Notes under the pieces: model-generated
Told to the model about the DNA's origin: nothing
Databases searched by the model: none
The model's input: only the letters and a program-made list of their open reading frames with translations
Source: Nostoc sp. FACHB-973
GTDB lineage: Bacteria; Cyanobacteriota; Cyanobacteriia; Cyanobacteriales; Nostocaceae
Assembly: GCF_014698115.1 (NCBI RefSeq)
Contig: NZ_JACJSJ010000016.1
Location: forward strand, 1 to 64,000
Length of the DNA stretch: 64,000 bases
Direction of reading: 5' to 3'
Made by a program: the position numbers and the translations under genes
Part shown: positions 44,214 through 52,720 of the stretch, one piece after another
Layout of the letters: each line of letters opens with the position of its first letter
Numbering within the stretch: the first letter of the stretch is position 1

Positions 44214-44329
44214 GTAGGGGCACAACATGTTGTGCCCCTACGATTATCGGCGTTGCTGATTTCATGTATGAAAACGATTGTGCATGATATCAAAATCCTT
44301 GTAGAGACGTTGCATTGCAACGTCTCTAC
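44214..44329. repeat. Two small palindromes downstream of dnaB
   Basis: GTAGGGGCACAACA and its complement at 44214-44241, and GTAGAGACGTTGCA and its complement at 44301-44329. Both are perfect or near-perfect palindromes of 28-29 bases and members of the window-wide family. Confidence 0.9.
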
Positions 44330-44422
44330 ACCTGGATTCATACCGCAATTCACCAACGCCCGATTATCTGTACCTCAGCAAGTTGCAATCTGCTGTAATA
44401 CCCAATACCCAGTACCCAATCC

Positions 44423-44974
44423 CTACTTAACTCCTAGCAATTCCACATCAAATAGCAGGGTAGCGTTAGGCGGAATTACGCCACCAGCACCACGAGAACC
44501 ATAACCTAACTCTGGGGGGATGATTAACTGACGACGACTCCCTACTTTCATCGTGCTAAGTCCTTCGTCCCAACCTTTGATTACTTGGCCGAGACCGATT
44601 TTAAATTTAAAAGGTTGACCGCGATCGCGTGAACTATCAAACTGAGTACCATCTTCTAAGGTGCCGACATAGTGAACCTCTACCGTTTGTCCACGTTCAG
44701 GAGTCGCCCCAGTCCCCTCTGTTAACTCAACGTATTTTAATCCAGAGGGGGTGGTTACGACATTGGCATCAGACGAGGGGGTGTTTACCGCATCGGCATC
44801 AGACATAATATGACTCGCAATTAAGATATTGTTTTCAGTTAGAATTGTGGCCGCTGGAGGCGTTGAGGTTAATTGGTCAGCAATGGCAGTATTCTGTTTA
44901 CTGCTTATTTGCCCCACAACCAAAAGCACAACACACACCAGCATGAACGCCACACTCAGGAAAATTGGTTTCAA
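44423..44974 (-). CDS. FKBP-type peptidyl-prolyl cis-trans isomerase, exported
   Basis: 183 residues. The N-terminal hydrophobic helix (about residues 4-21) is a signal anchor or signal peptide, so the enzyme acts in the periplasm or thylakoid lumen. A 55-residue low-complexity linker precedes the FKBP domain (about 77-183): [50 protein letters not shown], and [29 protein letters not shown]. The active-site Asp in FDSS, Val/Ile-Lys-Gly-Trp and Tyr in LGYG are conserved, so it should be active in proline isomerisation during folding. ATG 44974 has no strong Shine-Dalgarno. Confidence 0.93.
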   Translation of the reverse strand: MKPIFLSVAFMLVCVVLLVVGQISSKQNTAIADQLTSTPPAATILTENNILIASHIMSDADAVNTPSSDANVVTTPSGLKYVELTEGTGATPERGQTVEVHYVGTLEDGTQFDSSRDRGQPFKFKIGLGQVIKGWDEGLSTMKVGSRRQLIIPPELGYGSRGAGGVIPPNATLLFDVELLGVK

Positions 44975-45052
44975 AATCAGTTCTCCCTACTTAGGTAGCC
45001 TGGTAAAAACATTACCAACAGGACACATTTAGTTTAAATCAGAAAGGACAAC

Positions 45053-45379
45053 CTAACGCCAAAGCTTATTTTCTAAATCGCGCACTTGACGCTCTAAACG
45101 GTCAATTCTACCCCGAAGTTCGTCCACTTCCGACTGACGAGCCACCCCCAAATCCTGCATCATATTTCGCATTTGCCTTTGCATCTGGACATCCCAGTTT
45201 CCTTGCTCTGACTTTAACTGCTGGGCAATATCATCTATAACCGCCTTGGCTTGTTCAGGATTGAGCTTACCATCCTTGACCAATTCATCGCTGACTTCCC
45301 GCAGTTTTTCTGCAACTAAAGACGTTGTACCAATACCCACCATCATTAGCTGTTGCAACCAGTTGTTGTTGCTGTCCAT
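45053..45379 (-). CDS. Phasin-like/coiled-coil small protein
   Basis: A 108-residue, all-helical protein. The first half (GIGTTSLVAEKLREVSDELVKDGKLNPEQAKAVIDDI) resembles the phasin-like/PhaI-PhaF-type proteins common in cyanobacteria. The second half (VDELRGRIDRLERQVRDLENKLWR) is a leucine-zipper coiled coil. Phasins coat polyhydroxyalkanoate granules, but many members of this cyanobacterial group have no proven link to PHB. ATG 45379 is preceded by AGAGGATAGGGAGT, a good Shine-Dalgarno. Adjacent to the FKBP gene on the same strand (78-base gap). Confidence 0.75.
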   Translation of the reverse strand: MDSNNNWLQQLMMVGIGTTSLVAEKLREVSDELVKDGKLNPEQAKAVIDDIAQQLKSEQGNWDVQMQRQMRNMMQDLGVARQSEVDELRGRIDRLERQVRDLENKLWR

Positions 45380-45516
45380 ACTCCCTATCCTCTTAAATTT
45401 ATTTCAAACAGCCGACCCTAGCTCCTGAGTGTACGCGATCGAGCTATGCTAGAAGCGTAGTTACTCTAGCCTACACCTCTATTTTGGCAAATTGCCGGAG
45501 ACAGGCATCAAAGAAC

Positions 45517-45825
45517 GTGGTTATAGAACTCCTCAAGTTTAAAGTTGCCCCTGATTTACAGGAAAATTTTATCCAGAAAGATGCAGAAATTTGGACAACA
45601 GCACTGGCTGAGTATCCTGGATTTCTTGGTAAAGAAGTTTGGCTCAACCCCAACGACTCCTCAGAAGTTATCTTCATCATTCGTTGGGAAACTTTTGAAC
45701 ACTTGGATGCTATACCCGAACAAGAATTAGAAGCTATTGAAGCGAAGTTCGTCCAAGCATTGGGAAAGTTCTACCCAATTGTGGAGTCTGCAAACTATCA
45801 AGTTTTAAAAGGATTGGCTGACTAG
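45517..45825 (+). CDS. TIGR03792-type small protein (ABM-fold)
   Basis: A 102-residue protein from GTG 45517 (MVIELLKFKVAPDLQENFIQKD); a TTG at 45484 would add eleven residues, but homologues start at the first strand. It looks like the cyanobacterial TIGR03792 family, with a dimeric ferredoxin-like (antibiotic biosynthesis monooxygenase) fold: FLGKEVWLNPNDSSEVIFIIRWETFEHLDAIP. The family has no established function. It is monocistronic and lies 175 bases upstream of the three-gene nuclease/ATPase operon, separated by an A/T-rich region, so probably unrelated to it. Confidence 0.75.
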   Translation: MVIELLKFKVAPDLQENFIQKDAEIWTTALAEYPGFLGKEVWLNPNDSSEVIFIIRWETFEHLDAIPEQELEAIEAKFVQALGKFYPIVESANYQVLKGLAD

Positions 45826-46000
45826 AGTCGCTACTACACAAAGTTTAGCCCACAACAAGTATTCAGCTAGATGCTGGTTGTAATATATTATTTAACAACC
45901 TGTAGTCGTTGGCACTAATTATAGCTACGATAAAGAATGTGTAAATTTTTTATCTTCGAGCTACAGTATTGCTGATTCACATACAGGTAAAACTACTGAC

Positions 46001-46822
46001 ATGGATACTAACGAGTTAAAGTTTCTCTTAAAGTTATTGGGCTTTAGCGATTATCGAGCAGGACTTAAGGCCTTTGATAGTTTTAAAGAGAAAAATAAAA
46101 TTTGTAAAGCATTAGGCGATCGCGAGCTGGTAGACTATACCCGCGAGATTACCACAGTTAAGATTTTACCGCCTGGTCAAGCGGTACTCAAAGATCCAGG
46201 CCAAGTGCCCATCGCAGATAAAGAACTCAAGGTTCTAGAGAAGATCGGTAATGCTTCGGCTAAAATCGCTCCCAGCAAAATCACTTCACCAAAAGCTGCG
46301 GAACGAGATGCGATCTTGGAGGTATTGAGCGATCGGGGTTTGATTGAAGCTGAAAGAGGAATTAAAAAGGCAAAAGCTGAAGTTTGGCTAACCCAACGAG
46401 GAATTGAGTATTTACGGGATGATTACAGCCCCAACAAAGGTTCTAACCCCGTCCTCAGCTTGGAATTGCTGGGTAATTACCTACGCTTTTTACGAAAAAC
46501 TCTGCGGGTGAAGTCTGAGGAAGTTTGTACTTCAGTACTTACCGTCAATAAAGAAATCAGTGATGAAGAAATTTTACAAATTATTGAGAAATTAGACCGA
46601 GAAAAGGGTACTGACAATTATTTGCCCATTTTCCATCTACGGGAAAAATTACAACCGCCATTGTCACGAGATGAATTAGATAAGGCTTTATATCGTTTGC
46701 AAGCGAGCGATCGAATTGATTTGAGTTCTCTATTAGATCCAACACCCTACACTACAGAACAAATTGATGCTGGAATTTTACAAAAGGTGGGTGGTTCGCT
46801 GTTCTTTATTACTGTGAACTAA
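46001..46822 (+). CDS. Probable winged-helix protein, first gene of nuclease/ATPase operon
   Basis: A 273-residue protein I do not recognise as a named family. Residues about 70-140 read as a winged helix: KAAERDAILEVLSDRGLIEAE followed by the wing-like KAEVWLTQRGIEYLRDDY, a common end of MarR-like folds. Residues about 190-270 suggest a second one (ISDEEILQIIEKL, LPIFHLREKLQPPLSRDELDKALYRLQASDRIDL). The first 60 residues are helical. There are no catalytic motifs, signal peptide or membrane helix. ATG 46001 is the first gene of a co-directional set; the ATPase gene starts 55 bases downstream. A role as DNA-binding adaptor or regulator of the complex is inference. Tandem winged helices also occur in SMC-complex accessory subunits such as ScpB/MukE, but I see no direct match. 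Confidence 0.7.
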   Translation: MDTNELKFLLKLLGFSDYRAGLKAFDSFKEKNKICKALGDRELVDYTREITTVKILPPGQAVLKDPGQVPIADKELKVLEKIGNASAKIAPSKITSPKAAERDAILEVLSDRGLIEAERGIKKAKAEVWLTQRGIEYLRDDYSPNKGSNPVLSLELLGNYLRFLRKTLRVKSEEVCTSVLTVNKEISDEEILQIIEKLDREKGTDNYLPIFHLREKLQPPLSRDELDKALYRLQASDRIDLSSLLDPTPYTTEQIDAGILQKVGGSLFFITVN

Positions 46823-46877
46823 CAAGACACACACTTTTTTGCTCAACATTAAGTTTGCTCAATCATCCGAATTAATT

Positions 46878-48977
46878 ATGGCATCTATCAACGACATTAT
46901 TAAACGCGAGGTTAATCCGTTTGACCTAGTAAATTTGAAGACAGGTAATTTTTGGGGTCAAAATCAAGAATTAGAGTCTATGGTCGAGTCAATTAATCAA
47001 GAGGCAATAACAGAAATTGAAGGATTTCTCAATTTAGTAACTACAGATAATTGTAGTCGTACCGTTTTACTTGTAGGTGATTCTGGTTCTGGCAAAAGCT
47101 ATCTTTTAGGTAGGCTAAAACGCACCTTTAACTCAAAAGCTTTTTTTGCTTATATAGGGCCTTGGGTTGATAACGATTATATGTGGCGTCATGTGCTAAG
47201 GAATACAGTTGATAGTTTAATTCAAGTACCAGAAGGACAGGAAGAGTCTCAGTTAATACTGTGGCTGAAAAATTTATCTGTTTTCACAAAAACCAATCTG
47301 AAAAAGCAGCTTTTTAATGATAGCTTTTGGCAATTATTATTAGGCGATCGCCAAAAGTTTATTAACCATCTTAAAAAGAACTATCTCAAAGCAGGTATCT
47401 ACAATCCTGACGTTTTTTTTGGAGTTTTACACGATCTCACAGATCCAGAACTTTACCCTTTAGCCTGTGAATGGTTAAGAGGAGATAATTTAAGCGAAGA
47501 ATCAATGCAAGCTTTGAGACTTAGACACTGCATTGATGCAGAAGACGGAGCAAAGAATATTTTGGCTAATTTTGGCAAAATTTCTACTGCGACTCAACCG
47601 ATTGTTTTATGCTTTGACCAAGTTGAAACCTTGCCCAATTGGGCTTCTAATCCTCAACCTTTATTTAATATAAATACTACTATCCATAGCGAAAATCTCA
47701 AGAACTTTCTAATTATTATCAGTATAGTCACCAATGCTTATAAGCAAAGTTATCATTACATTCAACAGTCAGACAAAGCTAGAATTGATCGATTAGTATC
47801 ACTAAAACCCATTAATTTGAATCAAGCAGAAGCACTTTGGGCTTACCGATTACAAAGTATACATCAACAAGCTAATCCTAAGCCTGATTTACCTATTTTT
47901 CCCTTAAATAGACAATTGTTAGAGGACAATTTTCCTGGTGCTAAAACTATGCCAAGAAATGCGTTTATTATTGGCAGGTTAGAGTATCAAGAATATAAAC
48001 TTTCTCTATTGAAAGAAATTATAGTAATTAATATACCATCAAAGACGCCAGAACAGTCAAAAGGTCAACCAGGACTAATAGATATTAAAATAGTAAAAAA
48101 TGATTTTCCTACAAATATTAATGATCAACAAAAAGAACAGGCTGAGTTTCAATTAATCTGGCACCAAGAGTATAAAAAAGTTCAGGATAAGATAGCTAAA
48201 ATTTCTCTTTTAGCAGCACCTGACCTCATACGGATGGTGCAAGAAACTTTAGAGGCATTACAAGTACAGACAATTAAGCCTAAACTAATCAGTGGTACTT
48301 ATGCAAGCTATTCGTTAAGTTATCAACTGCCATCTAAGCGAGAAAATATAGGAATAGTCTGGACAGAAGACGCTAATATGAATAGTTTTTATAACGTGAT
48401 GAATGCTTGTCAAAGAGCGATTCAGAACAATCTTTGTCAAACTCTATATTTAATTAGAATTGCAAGTGTAGGAAATGCAAAACTCGTTGGTAATCAAATT
48501 TATAGTCAGATTTTCACTGGCACTAAGCATATTCACCTCAAACCAAATCTTGCTTCCGTTCACTACTTAGCGACATACCATAGCTTAGTTAATTCTTCAC
48601 TTGCTCAGGAATTAGTTGTTGCTGGTAAAGCTATTACTTTATCAGCACTACAATCTTTAATCCGTGAGTCTAAAATTTTAGAACAATGTACTTTATTGCA
48701 AGATTTAGGAATTCTTGCCAAGCAACAACCTGAAAAAGTTAATGTAAATAAAACTAAAGATTTACGACCAGTTAAAGATTTCTTGTTGAATTTAGTAAAA
48801 ACTCAAGGTTATATGGGAGTACCTACTTTAATCTCACAGGGAGTTAGTCAATTTTCTTATGTAGAAGAAACTGAAACTAAACATCTAATTGACTTATTAT
48901 GTCAAGAAAAGAAAGTGAAAATTATTAATCCTAAAGTTAAAATACAAGACCAGTTAATCTGTTTAGTCACCCAATAG
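46878..48977 (+). CDS. Large P-loop ATPase, second gene of the operon
   Basis: 699 residues from ATG 46878 (MASINDIIKREVNPFDLVN); an upstream TTG at 46839 is in frame. Walker A is VLLVGDSGSGKSYLL (GDSGSGKS at 67-74) and Walker B is IVLCFDQVE (242-250), with Asp-Gln-x-Glu. The preceding NFWGQNQELESMVESI is the N-linker common in AAA+/STAND/ORC-like ATPases. Large C-terminal region: 300-440 helical, then about 450-580 with IGIVWTEDANMNSFYNVMNACQ, a segment that may be a restriction-endonuclease-like or helical adaptor but lacks a clear catalytic triad. No helicase motifs. It lies 25 bases upstream of the exonuclease-FtsK gene. A switch or loader ATPase for that machine is the simplest reading. 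BREX BrxC-like or ORC-like ATPases are distant alternatives. Confidence 0.78.
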   Translation: MASINDIIKREVNPFDLVNLKTGNFWGQNQELESMVESINQEAITEIEGFLNLVTTDNCSRTVLLVGDSGSGKSYLLGRLKRTFNSKAFFAYIGPWVDNDYMWRHVLRNTVDSLIQVPEGQEESQLILWLKNLSVFTKTNLKKQLFNDSFWQLLLGDRQKFINHLKKNYLKAGIYNPDVFFGVLHDLTDPELYPLACEWLRGDNLSEESMQALRLRHCIDAEDGAKNILANFGKISTATQPIVLCFDQVETLPNWASNPQPLFNINTTIHSENLKNFLIIISIVTNAYKQSYHYIQQSDKARIDRLVSLKPINLNQAEALWAYRLQSIHQQANPKPDLPIFPLNRQLLEDNFPGAKTMPRNAFIIGRLEYQEYKLSLLKEIIVINIPSKTPEQSKGQPGLIDIKIVKNDFPTNINDQQKEQAEFQLIWHQEYKKVQDKIAKISLLAAPDLIRMVQETLEALQVQTIKPKLISGTYASYSLSYQLPSKRENIGIVWTEDANMNSFYNVMNACQRAIQNNLCQTLYLIRIASVGNAKLVGNQIYSQIFTGTKHIHLKPNLASVHYLATYHSLVNSSLAQELVVAGKAITLSALQSLIRESKILEQCTLLQDLGILAKQQPEKVNVNKTKDLRPVKDFLLNLVKTQGYMGVPTLISQGVSQFSYVEETETKHLIDLLCQEKKVKIINPKVKIQDQLICLVTQ

Positions 48978-49002
48978 ATAACTGTTGATTAAATTTTAGC
49001 CA

Positions 49003-51579
49003 ATGCACTACCTAACAAAAGCTTCTGAAATCCAGACACAAATTGCAAAATTCGCCTTGGCTAAAGTGCTATGGCTAGATACAGAAGTAGCTAATTGGAA
49101 TACTTCTTATCCCAAATTATCATTAATTCAGATATTAGCAGAATCCGCAGACTCTATAGGAAAGTTTGCTTATATTCTCGATGTATTGGATAAACCTGAT
49201 TTGATTGCACTTTTTATTCAGCAAATCATGGTTAATTCGCAAATAGAGAAAGTATTTCACAATGCAAGTTTTGACTTAAAATATTTGGGTGAAAAATCTG
49301 CACAAAATATTACCTGTACTCTGAAGCTAGCAAGAAAAATTAGTCTCAAAACATTACAAACATCCAATTTAAAACTGAAAACTTTAGCAACAGAACTTTG
49401 TCAATTTTCCGATGTAGATACAGAAGAAGGAACAAGCGACTGGGGAAAGCGTCCTCTCAGTGACAAGCAGCTACACTATGCGGCAATGGATACAGTCTAT
49501 TTGGCTGCTGTTCATCGTCGGTTATTAGAAATTTATAACCCTGATTTTGTAAGTAATATTTTTAAAATTATGCCTCATGATTCAAAAAATATATCTTTAA
49601 CAGCTACTAAAGTTAGAGTAGCTTTTGAATGTCCTCGGTTGTTTTATTTACATCAAAAATTTGGCGGTAATACTTTATTCATACCACCAGATAATCAGAT
49701 TGGTCTTGGTAATAGTTTTCATCAATTAGCTGATAGTTTTATCAAGTTAGTTGTTAGTGAATCAAGATTTACAGAAATATTCAAAAATAGTACATCTCAA
49801 TTAAATATCGATGACATTGCCTCTCGTCTGCAACAGCTTTTTTATGAAATTAAATTTTCTACTTATCTAGAAAAAGCTGTTGAACAAGATGCAAGTGCAG
49901 CGCAACCACTGTACAAAGTTTGGCAAGGATTGCAAGGATTAATCAGACGTTTTGCAGAATTACTTGTTATCAATCGACGTTATTGTAGTGCAGAAGCAGT
50001 TATTCGCAACACTTTTGTTTCTCAAGAACGTAAGCTTGAACATTATTTTCAGCTACCTGATGGCACACAACAAAGGGTAGGAGGTGAATTTGATTGCTTG
50101 GTCTATAATTTTGAAATTAAGCGTTTGTGTGTGCTTGAATTTAAAACTTATCGGCCAGTAGATCCATCAGCACAATTGGCTCAAGTTGCTCTTTATAGTT
50201 ACATGCTTTGGCATCAGAAAAAGGTAGCAGTTGATTCGGCGGTTTATTGTGTCTTACCAGAATTTAAAGAGTATCAATATTCTTGGGAACAGCTTGAAAA
50301 TAACGTGCATCAATTGATTCCCTATAAATTACATCAGATGCAGCAATGGCTGACTTGGGAACCACCTCATCCTAATTCGCCACCGCCAACAACTCAGCCT
50401 TATCTATGCGAAATTTGTCCCCAACAGCAAAAGTGTAAGAGTTTTTTTGCTTCGCCTGTTGTAGTTCAAGTATCTAGTTTAATATCAGAAGATGAGAATA
50501 ATGGCGGGCAAGATGCCCACCCCACAAGAAGAAATTCTGTTAATACTGATGCTATTGGTGAAGAGTTGGTTACTACTTTGCAATCTTTTAAAATTAAGGT
50601 TGATTATCAAGGTTCTATTCTTGGCCCGGCTTTTATTAGGGTAAAGTTGAAACCGCATCTAGGTGTGAGTGTTAACTCAATTCTTCGCTTATCCAATGAT
50701 TTACAAGTACAGCTAGGGTTACCTAATGCGCCTTTAATTACTCCACAAGCTGGTTATGTTAGCGTTGATTTGCCACGTCCAGATCGGCAAATTGCGAGTT
50801 TTGAAAAGTATATTCAGCCGCAATTTTTACCTCCAACAGTACCTATAAAAATTGCCATTGGGGTGAGTATCGAAGGAGAGTTGGTAGAAGCTGATTTATC
50901 CGATGCGAATACTTGTCATTTTTTGATTGGTGGTACAACTGGTAGTGGTAAGAGTGAATTTCTACGATCGCTCCTTCTCAGTCTCCTCAATCGTCATTCC
51001 CCGCAACATCTGAAAATCGCCCTAGTTGATCCCAAGCGAGTCACATTTCCCGAGTTTGAGAAAATGCCCTGGTTGTATTCGCCAGTTGTTAAGGATGGCG
51101 ATCGCGCGATCGAACTGATGGATGAATTAGTCGCAGAGATGGAATCGCGTTACCACCAGTTTGAAAAAGCTGGGTGTGCCGATTTAAGTACTTACAATCA
51201 ACGCTCCACTAAGATTTTACCTCGTATAGTCTGCATTTTTGATGAATATGCCGACTTTATGGCAGAAAAAGAAATCCGCACTTCACTAGAACAAAATATT
51301 AAACGACTCGGAGCAATGGCACGAGCCGCTGGAATTCATCTAATTATTGCCACTCAACGCCCAGAAGCCAAGGTTGTTACACCAATAATCCGCTCAAATC
51401 TACCAGGACGAGTTGCTCTGCGTACTGCTAGTGAAGCAGACTCTGCGATCGTCTTGGGGGGAAAACAAACAGCAGCAGCTTATCTATTGGGCAAAGGCGA
51501 TTTACTCTACCAAATAGGCGCTCAAATATACCGCTTACAAAGCTTATTTGTCAAAAATATTCAACTGCCGTCAGCATAG
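49003..51579 (+). CDS. DEDDy exonuclease - Cas4/RecB-like nuclease - FtsK motor fusion
   Basis: 858 residues with three enzymatic parts. (1) Residues 1-180 are an RNase D/DnaQ-like 3'-5' exonuclease with all five DEDDy residues: Asp26 and Glu28 (WLDTEV), Asp91 (HNASFD), and Tyr159/Asp163 (YAAMDT). (2) Residues 195-480 are a PD-(D/E)XK nuclease: Asp364 (GEFD), Glu379-x-Lys381 (LEFKTY), and Q-x3-Y (Gln394, Tyr398). Cys210 (AFECPRLFY) and Cys469/472/478 (CEICPQQQKC) match the Fe-S cysteines of Cas4/AddB-type enzymes. (3) Residues 525-858 are an FtsK motor: an alpha-domain-like GPAFIRVKLKPHLGVSVNSI, Walker A GGTTGSGKS (643-651), Walker B CIFDEYADFM and TQRPEAKVVTPIIRSNLPGR. There is no FtsK membrane domain or gamma domain. 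Repeat DNA encodes residues 501-509. All three active sites look intact. Confidence 0.9.
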   Translation: MHYLTKASEIQTQIAKFALAKVLWLDTEVANWNTSYPKLSLIQILAESADSIGKFAYILDVLDKPDLIALFIQQIMVNSQIEKVFHNASFDLKYLGEKSAQNITCTLKLARKISLKTLQTSNLKLKTLATELCQFSDVDTEEGTSDWGKRPLSDKQLHYAAMDTVYLAAVHRRLLEIYNPDFVSNIFKIMPHDSKNISLTATKVRVAFECPRLFYLHQKFGGNTLFIPPDNQIGLGNSFHQLADSFIKLVVSESRFTEIFKNSTSQLNIDDIASRLQQLFYEIKFSTYLEKAVEQDASAAQPLYKVWQGLQGLIRRFAELLVINRRYCSAEAVIRNTFVSQERKLEHYFQLPDGTQQRVGGEFDCLVYNFEIKRLCVLEFKTYRPVDPSAQLAQVALYSYMLWHQKKVAVDSAVYCVLPEFKEYQYSWEQLENNVHQLIPYKLHQMQQWLTWEPPHPNSPPPTTQPYLCEICPQQQKCKSFFASPVVVQVSSLISEDENNGGQDAHPTRRNSVNTDAIGEELVTTLQSFKIKVDYQGSILGPAFIRVKLKPHLGVSVNSILRLSNDLQVQLGLPNAPLITPQAGYVSVDLPRPDRQIASFEKYIQPQFLPPTVPIKIAIGVSIEGELVEADLSDANTCHFLIGGTTGSGKSEFLRSLLLSLLNRHSPQHLKIALVDPKRVTFPEFEKMPWLYSPVVKDGDRAIELMDELVAEMESRYHQFEKAGCADLSTYNQRSTKILPRIVCIFDEYADFMAEKEIRTSLEQNIKRLGAMARAAGIHLIIATQRPEAKVVTPIIRSNLPGRVALRTASEADSAIVLGGKQTAAAYLLGKGDLLYQIGAQIYRLQSLFVKNIQLPSA
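50503..50527 (+). repeat. In-frame palindromic repeat inside the fusion gene
   Basis: GGCGGGCAAGATGCCCACCC... with GGGCAAGATGCCC as an imperfect palindrome, a type common in Nostoc intergenic DNA. It codes GGQDAHPTR (501-509) in the linker between the nuclease and FtsK parts without breaking the frame. Confidence 0.75.
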
Positions 51580-51997
51580 AAGATACTACAAAAGTTATAT
51601 TGAATACTCGAATCCTGGTTTTAGGGGAATACAGGGGAAGTTGCAGTAATTCTCCCCCCCACTGCTTGTTATTAGAGGATGTTTGAAAAGTCCTCTTGTT
51701 GGTAGCAAAACGTTCTAGATCCCCCTAAATCCCCCTTAAAAAGGGGGACTTTGACTCCGGTTCCCCCCTTTTTAAGGGGGGTTAGGGGGGATCTAAAAGT
51801 GCCTAAAGTCTACAGTGAAACACTTTTCAAACAACCTCTTAGAACTTTGTAAAAAAATAGTACCAAATCAGGCTAAAATTCAGTACAAGCTATGCAGTGA
51901 GTTATTGCAATTTTTTCTGTCAAGATTGTCATTGGTCATTTGCAAAAAACCAAGGACAAATGACAACTGACAAAGGACAAATATTAACTTTTGAATT
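51580..51997. other. Intergenic region downstream of the operon
   Basis: About 420 bases. Most is the inverted-repeat element at 51672-51841. The rest is A/T rich and includes ATTGGTCATTTG/GGACAAATGACAA repeat units (51931-51980) before the next gene. No gene seen. Confidence 0.6.
51672..51841. mobile_element. Non-autonomous inverted-repeat element (family C)
   Basis: 170 bases bounded by TTAGAGGATGTTTGAAAAG (from 51672) and ACTTTTCAAACAACCTCTTA (51822-51841), complementary except for one or two positions. The core is GATCCCCCTAAATCCCCCTT...AAGGGGGG...GGGGGGATC, itself an inverted repeat. MITE-like. Only one copy in the window. Confidence 0.75.
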
Positions 51998-52720
51998 ATG
52001 AACTTATTTCGCGTTCAACGTCCGCAATTAACACGCCGCAAATTTTTAGAAATATCGGGAATTTCCGGCATAAGTTTTTTTCTTGGTGGCTGTGGAACAC
52101 CGATATTTGAAGATATTGTGGGTAAACTTTCCGAACCACTCAATCAAAAGGTAGAAAAGTTAATATTTCAACCACAAAAGCTTGTACCAGAATTTACTCT
52201 CAGTGAGATTGAACCAGAGGCATTAATAGTTAATAGCTTCAGATATAATCCAATTATTGATTTAGAAAAGTATCGTTTAATTGTTGATGGTGAGGTTAAC
52301 AATCCTCTCAGCCTCAGTATGGCAGAAATTCAAGCTTTGCCGCTAACTTCTATGATTATTCGCCATATTTGTGTGGAAGGTTGGGCTGCGATCGTTCAAT
52401 GGGGTGGTGTACGTTTACAAGAAATTATTGCCCTTGCTCAACCTAAGCCCAATATCCAGTATGCTTACTTTAAATCAGCTGATGGCTACTATGAAAGTTG
52501 GGATATAGCTTCAGCATTACATCCCCAGACTTTGTTAGCTTATGAAAAAAACGGTGATACTTTACCAATAGAAAATGGTGCGCCTTTGCGTTTAGCTTCA
52601 CCGATTAAACTCGGTTACAAGCAAAGTAAATGGGTGACTCAAATTACACTGACTAGCTATTTATCCCCTTTTAAAGGCTACTGGGAAGATCAGGGTTACG
52701 AATGGTTCGCAGGAATTTAG
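51998..52720 (+). CDS. MsrP-like molybdopterin oxidoreductase with Tat and lipobox signals
   Basis: A 240-residue protein of the sulfite oxidase/MsrP (YedY) fold, which binds Mo-molybdopterin. The catalytic Mo-ligand cysteine is Cys125 in IIRHICVEGWAAIVQWGG. The N-terminus has a twin-arginine motif (TRRKFLEIS, Arg13-Arg14) followed by a lipobox LGGC (Cys32), so it should be exported folded by Tat and may be lipid-anchored. MsrP repairs oxidised methionine in envelope proteins with the haem protein MsrQ, but no msrQ is adjacent and the protein is shorter than E. coli MsrP (about 330). So 'MsrP-like' is as far as sequence goes. A hairpin at 52719-52748 follows immediately. Confidence 0.85.
   Translation: MNLFRVQRPQLTRRKFLEISGISGISFFLGGCGTPIFEDIVGKLSEPLNQKVEKLIFQPQKLVPEFTLSEIEPEALIVNSFRYNPIIDLEKYRLIVDGEVNNPLSLSMAEIQALPLTSMIIRHICVEGWAAIVQWGGVRLQEIIALAQPKPNIQYAYFKSADGYYESWDIASALHPQTLLAYEKNGDTLPIENGAPLRLASPIKLGYKQSKWVTQITLTSYLSPFKGYWEDQGYEWFAGI

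Noticed and set aside
51672..51841. Considered as a CRISPR or attachment site next to the nuclease operon because of the Cas4-like domain
   Set aside because: It is a single inverted-repeat element; no repeat-spacer structure and no cas1/cas2 gene in the window.
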